A stretch of DNA of 6,270 nucleotides from an uncultured Eubacteriales bacterium (GCA_900321915.1 ONXW01000113.1:1-6270); one strand, 5' to 3'. Numbered from the stretch's first letter, positions 1 to 5,134 are shown. Program-made: numbers and translations. Notes: a model not told the origin generated them from the sequence alone.

Positions 1-350
1 CCCGCCTCCGAGAGACGCTTCTCTGTTTTTGCCGATTCGATGGGGTCAACATCCGTGGCGTAGATATGTCCTTCCCCCTTCAGGCAGCGCAGCATTTCTG
101 TCGTATGCCCACCGTATCCCAGCGTCGCGTCATACCCGGTTTCACCCGGGGAAATGTTAAGGACTTCCAGGATCTCAGAAACCATGATGGGGATATGGGT
201 TCCGGCGGGCGTCTTCCCCTTTTCCCGGATCTTCTCCACATCCTCCCGGTATCTGTCCGGATCCAGTTCCTTGTATTTTTCTTCAAATCTGCGGGGGTAC
301 TTTCCCTTATATCGTACCCTGCGCTTATGCTCTTTCTCTTCCATGGGCAT
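1..350 (-). CDS. rsmH: RsmH-like 16S rRNA (cytosine-N4) methyltransferase, N-terminal part only
   Basis: This gene runs off the left edge, leaving about 117 residues. It resembles RsmH (MraW), which uses SAM to methylate N4 of C1402 in the 16S rRNA decoding centre. Visible signatures are the family's opening block HIPIMVSEILEVLNI (residues 52-66), the SAM-binding motif I region DATLGYGGHT (74-83) and the acidic ATDVDP strand end (98-103). About 50 basic and charged residues precede the HIPIM block, where classical RsmH has only a few, so this is the extended variant that I associate with Clostridia. The start at 350 overlaps the stop of the peptidase gene (TGATG), implying translational coupling. 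An in-frame ATG at 344 is the alternative, and neither has a clear Shine-Dalgarno. The neighbours are not mraZ, ftsL or pbp genes, so this is not the usual dcw location and it could be a second copy. Function on C1402 is inferred from family. Confidence 0.85.
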   Translation of the reverse strand, partial: MPMEEKEHKRRVRYKGKYPRRFEEKYKELDPDRYREDVEKIREKGKTPAGTHIPIMVSEILEVLNISPGETGYDATLGYGGHTTEMLRCLKGEGHIYATDVDPIESAKTEKRLSEA

Positions 351-1420
351 CAGCCGACCGTCTTCAGGTGCTTGTCAACATGGTTCAGGATCTCGCAGCC
401 GTCTTCGGTAACCATCACCAGATCCTCAACACGGACGCCGAGTTTGCCGGGAAGGTAGACGCCGGGCTCTATGGAGAAGATCATCCCGGGCTTTGCCACC
501 GCCTCGTTGGCGCTGCTGACATCGCCCTTCTCATGGTCGGTCTGCCCTATAAAATGACCGAGCCGGTGGTTAAAGTATTCCCCGTAACCGGCTGCCGCAA
601 TGTGGTCTCTCGCGGCGGCATCAATATCACAGAACCGCACCCCGGGACGGATGATGCTCTCCGCCTTCTCATTTGCCTCCCGGACCAGGTTGTGGACCTT
701 CACGAATTCCGGGGAGGGCTCCCCGCAGATAAATGTCCTTGTCATATCGGAGCAGTAACCGTCTTTGACGCAGCCCATATCGATGAGTACGCCTTCTCCC
801 GCCTTAAGGACCGTGTCGTCCGGCTCATGATGGGGATCCGCGGCATTGGCCCCGAAGCAGACAATCGTCGTGAAGCTGGGGCGGCTCGCCCCCTTCTTCT
901 TGTACTCCGCGTCGATGAATTCCGCCACCTGGATCTCCGTCATGCCCTCTTTGACATATTCCGAGGCGAGGGTGATGACTTCATCGTTGATGCGGGAAGC
1001 GTTTCTCATCAGCTCCTGTTCCACTTCATCCTTGACGGCGCGGCAGTCATCCACACAGTCCGACGCGAGCACGGGACGCATGCCGGGGCAGTGCTCCATG
1101 AGGGGGATCAGGAAGCGGGCGGTCCACTCCTTATCGATGCCCATGGGGGCATCAGGATCCACCTTCTGCGCCACCATTTGCATGTAATCGTCCGTATCGC
1201 TGAACCAGACTTCCTCAAACGGCGTCTCGGGAACCGTAAACAGGTTGTTCAGGAAAAATACGTGGTGCCCGTCCGTCTTCAGGAGCAGGGCAAAAAGCCT
1301 TTCATAGGGCTCGAATCCAACGCCGGTCAGGTACCAGATGCTTTTCGGGTCGCTCACAATCATCTGGGTCAGCCCCTGTGCCTTCATATTGTCGAGTACC
1401 CTGTCGATTCTGCTTTTCAT
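350..1420 (-). CDS. M24-family metallopeptidase (aminopeptidase P / Xaa-Pro dipeptidase type)
   Basis: The 356-residue protein has an N-terminal creatinase-like domain (about 1-130) and a C-terminal pita-bread catalytic domain (about 135-350). All five metal ligands of the M24 family are present: D214 (VLIDMG), D225 (GYCSDMTRTF), H289 (HRLGH), E318 (SIEPGVY) and E332 (GVRVEDL). The substrate-binding histidine region is PHHEP (196-200). Such enzymes are cytoplasmic, bind two divalent metals and cleave X-Pro peptide bonds during peptide turnover. The exact substrate cannot be read from the sequence. The segment after the catalytic His is GHFIGQTDHEKG, whereas most relatives have GHGIG followed by a VHE-like element, so this is a divergent subgroup. 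The start is secured by GGAGG at 1430-1434, nine bases upstream. It lies 29 bases after the cell-wall-binding protein and overlaps rsmH by one base, so the three are probably one operon. Confidence 0.93.
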   Translation of the reverse strand: MKSRIDRVLDNMKAQGLTQMIVSDPKSIWYLTGVGFEPYERLFALLLKTDGHHVFFLNNLFTVPETPFEEVWFSDTDDYMQMVAQKVDPDAPMGIDKEWTARFLIPLMEHCPGMRPVLASDCVDDCRAVKDEVEQELMRNASRINDEVITLASEYVKEGMTEIQVAEFIDAEYKKKGASRPSFTTIVCFGANAADPHHEPDDTVLKAGEGVLIDMGCVKDGYCSDMTRTFICGEPSPEFVKVHNLVREANEKAESIIRPGVRFCDIDAAARDHIAAAGYGEYFNHRLGHFIGQTDHEKGDVSSANEAVAKPGMIFSIEPGVYLPGKLGVRVEDLVMVTEDGCEILNHVDKHLKTVG

Positions 1421-1449
1421 ATATCATTTCCTCCGCTGTATTTTGTTTT

Positions 1450-2061
1450 CTACCGGCATGCGGTGGTATCCGCTTCCGTGACATAACCGTTAACGTCCTG
1501 ACGGATTCCCGTCAGGTACCGGCCCATGGCCGCGGGATCCGCCGTGCCGTTCTTCCAGGATGAGAAAAACTCATCCGCGGAGGGGTATCCCTTAATCACA
1601 GCGTCCTTCCGCACACGCAGACGGATGTCGTACTGCGGGGCTTCCGCAATGGGGCCGTTTTTATCGTACCAGCAGTAAAGGGTGGCGATGGTCTGCCAGA
1701 ATGTCCCGTAATCCTCCGCCGTCTCAAAATGAATGCTTACGCACGGCGTCTCATAGCGGGCGTGCACGTTGTGGTTATATGCCAGGGAATCCCTCTCGGG
1801 GACCCATGCGCCGTCACTCCCCACATAATACCCCGGATCGATGGTTTTATCGTGGGCCATCCACCCTTTTTCGTCAAAATAGTACCATTTTCCGTCGATT
1901 TTCTCCCACCCGGAGGCGGAATCCATACCGTTTTCCTGCTGATAGCGCCATCCGCCGGCCTCACGGTGCCATCCGGCGCCGAGCGCTGCCTGGGATGAAA
2001 GCAGGGCTGCCGCAAATGCTGCCGCGGTTAACGCGGCAAGCTTCTTTCCCTTTTTTCTCAT
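1450..2061 (-). CDS. Secreted cell-wall-binding-repeat (choline-binding type) protein
   Basis: The 203-residue protein has a clear Sec signal peptide: MRKKGKK, a hydrophobic Ala/Leu stretch and a likely cleavage after ALGA (about residue 29). Residues 30-88 hold aromatic- and Gly-rich repeats of the cell-wall-binding (CW_binding/choline-binding) type, for example GWHREAGGWRY (30-40) and GWEKIDGKWYYFDEKGWM (51-68), ending at GYYVGSDGAWV (77-87). In known families these repeats anchor proteins to choline or related wall polymers. The C-terminal 115 residues form a separate domain, rich in Tyr/Trp with Cys at 107, 130 and 202, that I do not recognise. Having the binding repeats at the N-terminus implies a short surface-displayed domain. 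AGGGG (2071-2075) sits nine bases before the start, and an extended -10 promoter lies just upstream. It is the first gene of the unit with the M24 peptidase and rsmH. The ligand and role of the C-terminal domain are unknown. Confidence 0.85.
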   Translation of the reverse strand: MRKKGKKLAALTAAAFAAALLSSQAALGAGWHREAGGWRYQQENGMDSASGWEKIDGKWYYFDEKGWMAHDKTIDPGYYVGSDGAWVPERDSLAYNHNVHARYETPCVSIHFETAEDYGTFWQTIATLYCWYDKNGPIAEAPQYDIRLRVRKDAVIKGYPSADEFFSSWKNGTADPAAMGRYLTGIRQDVNGYVTEADTTACR

Positions 2062-2102
2062 TCCTGATATCCCCTGTATTAAAGTCTGTATACACGATAG
2101 TG

Positions 2103-2111
2103 ATTATACCA
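2103..2111 (-). promoter_or_regulatory. Extended -10 promoter for the wall-protein/M24/rsmH unit
   Basis: On the minus strand the bases read TGGTATAAT: a perfect TATAAT hexamer (2103-2108) with the TGn extension. There is no convincing -35 hexamer at 17 bases, and TTGAAA upstream is 23 bases away, so the extended -10 probably carries recognition. The predicted start of transcription near 2097 gives a leader of about 35 bases containing the AGGGG ribosome binding site. It lies in the only gap between the lipoprotein gene and the downstream three-gene unit. Confidence 0.65.
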
Positions 2112-2148
2112 TATTTTACCCGTGCCTGCTGTTTCAATATCGATCAGA

Positions 2149-3267
2149 TTACCTGATGGGCCCTTTGTACGTTTCATAGGTATCAATGATGGCCTGAATC
2201 ATTTCCCTGCGGAAGTCTTCATAGCCCTCCGGCTGAAGGTTAGTGTCGCAGTCGAACCTCTGCCCGTTCTCATAGTTGATGATAACGTTCCAGTGTTCCT
2301 CCTTTTCCGGATCATGCGTATCCTCCTGGTTGTACTCTCCCAGGCTGTATTTCTTCAGGATGCCGTAAAAGCGGTCGATGGGCAGCTCCGCGCTTTCCCC
2401 CAGCCTGTCATACTCTGAAATATCTGTCCCGGCAGGAAGAAACTCCCCCTGCGGGTCATTCATCGTTATCGTCCACTGGTTTTCCCAGCTTTTGTGAAGC
2501 TCAATGAGCCACACCGGGGTATGCATGTGGCGGTAGGGATTGTAGAATTTTACGGTCAGGCTCTCTATGGGTTCGTCCGGGAAATCCGTGGGATAATAGC
2601 GGGAATAATCCTGGTGCTCCTCAAAGAAATCGCTGATGACGGACCAGACCTCATTGAAATTGTCAGGCTCCGTGTCCACCCCGTGGGCGTGCAGCACCTG
2701 CCCGTCTGAGAACAGAAGGAGCAGGTCAAAGGTCTCCCCGGTGTCGGTCACTTCCATCCCGACCGGGGGCGTCCACTTCCCGTCATACCCGTCCCAGGCG
2801 AGGACTCCCGCTTCCACCAGGGCATCGCACAGCTCATCCATCTCATTTTTCTGCACTGTGACCCTGGAAAATTTCTCCGACGGGTTAAACGGGTCGCCCA
2901 GGGAGCTGGAATGGTCATAACCATATCCTGTCTCCGGGTCATAGTCATAGTATTCTGCGGTTTCTTCTCCGTCAATCTCCGGCCAGTAGACCTCGCTCCG
3001 GGTGATCGCGCACTCATATCCCTCAGCTGTCCTGCGGATACTGTAATTCTGATTCATCCGCATCCCCCAGCGGGAATACTTAAGGCCGTCAAGGGTAACG
3101 CCATCCGGCAGCTCTGTCCTTCCCCCCGCTGCACTCCCGGAAGAAGTTCCTGTTCCGGCTGCAGTTTCCGCAGAAGAGGCTTCTGTCTCCGCGTGGGTAT
3201 TTCTCACACATCCGGCCATCATTGCCAGGACAACTGCAGCGACAGATAAAGCAACGGTCAGTTTCAT
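2149..3267 (-). CDS. Lipoprotein of unknown function with an apparent internal domain duplication
   Basis: I do not recognise a named family. The 372-residue protein starts with a lipoprotein signal: MKLT, a hydrophobic core (5-16) and MAGC, giving lipidated Cys20. An Ala/Ser/Thr/Glu/Gly linker follows (21-52), so the protein is most likely tethered to the outer face of the membrane. The folded part is acidic and rich in Tyr, Asp and Trp. Two segments look alike: about 145-216 (FDLLLLFSDGQVLHAHGV, then an acidic helix ending DFFEEH) and about 298-366 (WNVIINYENGQRFDC, then a helix ending AIIDTYETY), each a strand-turn-strand with NGQ/DGQ followed by a helix. I chose ATG 3267 because GAGGAG precedes it by seven bases. 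An in-frame TTG at 3294 would add nine residues but disrupts the signal peptide and lacks a binding site. It lies 59 bases after the reverse transcriptase with no terminator that I can see between them, so co-transcription is possible. Confidence 0.85.
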   Translation of the reverse strand: MKLTVALSVAAVVLAMMAGCVRNTHAETEASSAETAAGTGTSSGSAAGGRTELPDGVTLDGLKYSRWGMRMNQNYSIRRTAEGYECAITRSEVYWPEIDGEETAEYYDYDPETGYGYDHSSSLGDPFNPSEKFSRVTVQKNEMDELCDALVEAGVLAWDGYDGKWTPPVGMEVTDTGETFDLLLLFSDGQVLHAHGVDTEPDNFNEVWSVISDFFEEHQDYSRYYPTDFPDEPIESLTVKFYNPYRHMHTPVWLIELHKSWENQWTITMNDPQGEFLPAGTDISEYDRLGESAELPIDRFYGILKKYSLGEYNQEDTHDPEKEEHWNVIINYENGQRFDCDTNLQPEGYEDFRREMIQAIIDTYETYKGPIR

Positions 3268-3274
3268 TCTGTTT

Positions 3275-3280
3275 CTCCTC
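3275..3280 (-). promoter_or_regulatory. Ribosome binding site that fixes the lipoprotein start
   Basis: GAGGAG on the minus strand, seven bases before ATG 3267. It selects the MKLT start, which gives a normal lipoprotein signal peptide, over the upstream TTG at 3294. Confidence 0.8.
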
Positions 3281-3326
3281 TCCCAAAAAAGCAAAACGGC
3301 CTGTCTGTTTTTCTACCTAAAAGATA

Positions 3327-4547
3327 TCATAATTGGGCGCTGTTTTCCACCGTCTGGTCTTTCGCAAAAAACTCGTGTACAAGACTCCGGTATCCCAGTT
3401 CCTTCAGCGTTTCGTATCTCACGAAAAATCTCGCCTTGGTCCGGGTTCCTCCCGCCAGGTACCGGATACAGTCCTGTGCGTAATGGTCTATTACACGGAG
3501 GGAATCCGCGGTGTTGATAACAGGATAATACCATCTGGTCCAGGTAAGATCATGGTCGCCTGCGCTCTCGAAAAGCTTTCTGTTGAATGCCCTGATAAAT
3601 GCCTTTGCGGCCTTTTCCCCGGAGAGCCCCTTCCGCATCTGCCAGCGCCGCAGCGCCCTGGTCTTCCTGCGCATTTTTGCGGCCAGCTTTTTCCGGGAGA
3701 CCTCAGAGATATCGATTGTGCCGTCCCGGAAGGAAAAGCCGAGGAATTCCCACTTTTCTCCCGGCAGGAACCGGTATTCCTTATCGCGGTTTACCATCAG
3801 GTGATGCTCATCAAGGAATTCTTTTATATAAAGGACATGCTCTTCCAGTTCCTCCAAACCGGGGGAAAAGAGGATAAGGTCATCGGAATACCTGGCATAG
3901 ATAACCCTCTTTTCTTCAAAATGGCGGTCCATTTCACCCAGATACAGATTGGCGTAAAAGGACGCCAGGGGCGTCCCCGCCATGATCCCCTTTTTCTCTG
4001 TCCTGACTGCGCCCTTATCCAGGACACGGTCCTCCTTGAGGAGCGCGGAGAGGAACCTCAAGAGGTCCGGGTCGCCGGCAAGCGCATTTTCCAGCATCGG
4101 CAGGAGCAGGTCCACGTCTACCGAGTTGAAGTAATCGCTGATATCCGCCTTGTACCCGTACATCCCGCAGATCCCCGGCGTTCCGGAAAGCCTCCGGATG
4201 GCATCCTTCGCCCCCCTGCCGGGGCGGAACGACCAGAGATTGTCCGCGCAGAGATGGTCATACCTGCGGCCGAGGAGCCATGTCAGGAGCTTCAGCACCA
4301 TATTCCAGGGTTCCGGATAAGTGTAGACAATCCGGCGCTTCCCGGTGCTTATCTTGTTGATGACGCTCCGCGCAGGGAGAGGCGCCTCCTCCCCCGCCTG
4401 AATAGCCCGGAATACAGGAAGATACGCCTTCCGGTCAATGAAATCCCTGAGTCCTTCGAGGAAACGGCCGTCGGCAAAGTTTTCCGACTTATACCTGTAG
4501 AAACGCTCCCAGGCTTTCTCTTCCCCGAGTTTTTCCAAAAGTCCCAT
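3327..4547 (-). CDS. Stand-alone reverse transcriptase (group II-like / UG-DRT-like, class not assigned)
   Basis: The 406-residue protein is an RNA-directed DNA polymerase. Numbering from ATG 4547, the fingers region is INKISTGKRRIVYTYPEP (63-80) and NLWSFRPGRGAKDAI (103-117). Motif A is KADISDYF with D135. Motif B is GTPLASFYANLYL (191-203). Motif C is RYSDDLILF with D222 and D223. Motif D is around N253 to K256 and motif E is WEFLGFSF (266-273). The catalytic aspartates are intact. No maturase HNH endonuclease, integrase, nitrilase or toxin domain is fused. The C-terminal 130 residues are basic and helical, ending in a conserved-looking TRTKARFFVRY / LKELGYRSLVHEFF block. It lacks the retron NAxxH and VTG signatures, as far as I can see. 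An in-frame extension to 4613 exists, but its codons lie inside a terminator hairpin and T-run, so I reject it. GGAAAGAG six bases upstream supports 4547. A structured RNA region and terminator sit directly upstream. Confidence 0.9.
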   Translation of the reverse strand: MGLLEKLGEEKAWERFYRYKSENFADGRFLEGLRDFIDRKAYLPVFRAIQAGEEAPLPARSVINKISTGKRRIVYTYPEPWNMVLKLLTWLLGRRYDHLCADNLWSFRPGRGAKDAIRRLSGTPGICGMYGYKADISDYFNSVDVDLLLPMLENALAGDPDLLRFLSALLKEDRVLDKGAVRTEKKGIMAGTPLASFYANLYLGEMDRHFEEKRVIYARYSDDLILFSPGLEELEEHVLYIKEFLDEHHLMVNRDKEYRFLPGEKWEFLGFSFRDGTIDISEVSRKKLAAKMRRKTRALRRWQMRKGLSGEKAAKAFIRAFNRKLFESAGDHDLTWTRWYYPVINTADSLRVIDHYAQDCIRYLAGGTRTKARFFVRYETLKELGYRSLVHEFFAKDQTVENSAQL

Positions 4548-4587
4548 AATATACTCTTTCCGGCGCATGCCAGGCGCAGCACTATGT

Positions 4588-4634
4588 AAAAAACAGCCCG
4601 GAGCCCGCTGCATTTAAGCGACGGGCTGCCGGGC
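4588..4634 (-). terminator. Intrinsic terminator between the structured RNA and the reverse transcriptase
   Basis: On the minus strand a 12-bp GC-rich stem is formed by CGGGCT+CCGGGC (4596-4607) and GCCCGG+AGCCCG (4622-4634, one bulged base at 4628). The loop is 14 bases (4608-4621), and TG plus six T residues (4588-4593) follow. This is a standard rho-independent terminator for transcription toward lower coordinates. It lies 41 bases before the reverse transcriptase start. It would therefore end an upstream RNA and leave only read-through for the reverse transcriptase, unless an unseen promoter lies in the short gap. Confidence 0.88.
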
Positions 4635-4637
4635 AGT

Positions 4638-4787
4638 CTATGACAGACGGAAGGAAAAATCATTAAATTCCCGGTGGGAATGTACCGGATCGTACACAGA
4701 CCAGCTGCCTGCGAAGCGTAATTTCAGGTCTGTGCCGGATCTTCCGCAGGCGCAAAAAGCGTTTTCCTTCCGCTGCTGTCTCCTCAT
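4638..4787 (-). CDS. Possible 49-residue small protein overlapping the structured RNA
   Basis: An ATG at 4787 opens a 49-codon frame ending TAG at 4638, nine bases after the stop of the MGMT-family gene. The peptide begins MRRQQRKENAFCACGRSG and ends REFNDFSFRLS. It has a basic N-terminus, a CAC pair (Cys12, Cys14), no signal peptide and no membrane segment, and I do not recognise it. Codon use does not look foreign to its neighbours. No good Shine-Dalgarno precedes the ATG, only a weak GAG, though coupling to the upstream stop is possible. The frame coincides almost exactly with the stem-bounded RNA region, so either the ORF or the RNA fold could be fortuitous. A dual-function RNA is also possible. 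I favour the RNA interpretation because several helices are long and nested, and because the intrinsic terminator follows. Confidence 0.25.
   Translation of the reverse strand: MRRQQRKENAFCACGRSGTDLKLRFAGSWSVYDPVHSHREFNDFSFRLS
4642..4780 (-). ncRNA. Candidate structured RNA upstream of the reverse transcriptase
   Basis: Minus-strand bases 4780 to 4642 can fold into a closed RNA. The closing stem pairs CGGAAGGAAAA (4762-4772) perfectly with 4648-4658, and GACAG (4776-4780) with 4642-4646, across a 3/1 internal loop. Inside lie a perfect 8-bp hairpin, CACAGACC (4727-4734) with GGTCTGTG (4695-4702), and a 6-bp hairpin, ATTCCC/GGGAAT (4667-4681, loop of three). The 24-base loop of the first hairpin contains CGCAGGC (4707-4713), complementary to GCCTGCG (4745-4751), a possible 7-bp pseudoknot. 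The terminator follows directly, so a transcript of about 200 bases ending near 4588 is expected. Position upstream of a reverse transcriptase, plus a long-range closing stem, recalls retron msr-msd and DRT template RNAs. No promoter is obvious, so the 5' end is unknown. The alternative is a 49-codon ORF on the same strand. Confidence 0.55.
4681..4741. repeat. Imperfect 11-base direct repeat, 50 bases apart, flanking the 8-bp hairpin
   Basis: On the plus strand tgtaccggatc (4681-4691) and tgtgccggatc (4731-4741) match at 10 of 11 positions. The start-to-start spacing is 50 bases, and the perfect inverted repeat hairpin lies between or touches them. Short direct repeats bounding a template hairpin are what allow template jumping in DRT2-type reverse transcription. 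Whether that applies here is inference. Confidence 0.6.
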
Positions 4788-4796
4788 GATACCGGC

Positions 4797-5129
4797 TCAC
4801 GAGCCGTCCCACAGATACCGCTTCATGTCGACGCAGCCATTTTCCAGGAACTCTACTCCCTCCTCTTCCAGCCGCATCCGCTGATCATAAAACCCGGGCG
4901 CGGTCCTCCCGGCGTGGTTCACCACACGGTGGCAGGGATAGGTTCCGTAATAATCAGCCCTGGAAAGGACTTTCCCGACCAGCCGGGAATTCTTTTCCCT
5001 TCCGATGAGCTTTGCTATCTGTCCGTAGGTGGAGACCCGGCCTTCCGGGATCTCTTCCACCACAGAGAGTATCTCATACACCAAATCTTCATCGAGAACA
5101 GCCATATTGCCTCCCCGGACGGGGATCAT
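4797..5129 (-). CDS. Small MGMT-family (O6-alkylguanine transferase DNA-binding domain) protein
   Basis: This is the single-domain form of the DNA alkyltransferase family (110 residues) and lacks the N-terminal domain of Ada/Ogt. The family core is clear: IPEGRVSTYGQIAKLIG (27-43) with helix-turn-helix Tyr35, the arginine-finger region SRLVGKVL (R49), the active-site motif PCHRVV (C66) and NHAGR (71-75). The alkyl-accepting Cys is present, unlike the alkyltransferase-like proteins, where Trp or Ala replaces it. It may therefore repair O6-alkylguanine directly, though short members of the family are often uncharacterised. The start at 5129 overlaps the flavoprotein stop (ATGA), with AGGAGG just upstream. 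A second in-frame ATG at 5105 has its own GGGGAGG four bases upstream and would give 102 residues. Both are credible. It is probably transcribed with the flavoprotein and phosphatase genes. Confidence 0.88.
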   Translation of the reverse strand: MIPVRGGNMAVLDEDLVYEILSVVEEIPEGRVSTYGQIAKLIGREKNSRLVGKVLSRADYYGTYPCHRVVNHAGRTAPGFYDQRMRLEEEGVEFLENGCVDMKRYLWDGS

Positions 5130-5134
5130 TCCCC
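5113..5134 (-). promoter_or_regulatory. Overlapping palindromes spanning the MGMT-family start codons
   Basis: On the minus strand GGGGA-ATGA-TCCCC (5121-5134) puts the first start codon and the preceding gene's stop in a hairpin loop. CCCC-GTCC-GGGG (5113-5124) uses the same CCCC to pair with the GGGG that belongs to the ribosome binding site of the second start. The two hairpins exclude each other. Both are short, so a regulatory effect is speculative. Confidence 0.35.

Noticed and set aside
368..1486. A 372-codon plus-strand ORF opposite the M24 peptidase
   Set aside because: It is antisense to a gene with all catalytic residues and a good ribosome binding site. The antisense translation shows no domain and no binding site of its own.
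2140..2160. Hairpin at the end of the lipoprotein gene as a terminator
   Set aside because: ATCAG/CTGAT gives only five weak pairs and no T-run follows.
3268..3294. TTG start at 3294 for the lipoprotein
   Set aside because: It would put charged residues and a Trp before the signal peptide and has no binding site. GAGGAG clearly serves ATG 3267.
3290..3326. Terminator between the RT and the lipoprotein gene
   Set aside because: AAAAC/GTTTT before a T-run is only five A/T-rich pairs, too weak to call, so read-through remains possible.
3327..4547. Diversity-generating retroelement
   Set aside because: No template/variable repeat pair with adenine-biased changes and no Avd-like gene is visible in the window, and the RT motifs are not DGR-like.
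3333..4589. A 418-codon plus-strand ORF opposite the reverse transcriptase
   Set aside because: It is a mirror of the RT coding frame in GC-rich DNA, and its translation is Pro/Arg-rich without any recognisable domain. The minus-strand frame carries all RT motifs.
4548..4613. N-terminal extension of the reverse transcriptase beginning MQRAPG
   Set aside because: Those codons fall in the terminator loop, stem and T-run, and lack a ribosome binding site. The MGLLEKLG start at 4547 is more credible.
4691..4740. Endless (neo-like) ORF from a 50-base concatemer
   Set aside because: The unit contains TGA on the RNA strand and TAA on the opposite strand. Because 50 is not a multiple of three, every frame hits a stop.
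4642..4780. Classical retron msr-msd
   Set aside because: The closing stem fits, but the RT lacks the retron NAxxH/VTG features I looked for and no obvious long msd stem is present, so I keep the broader label.
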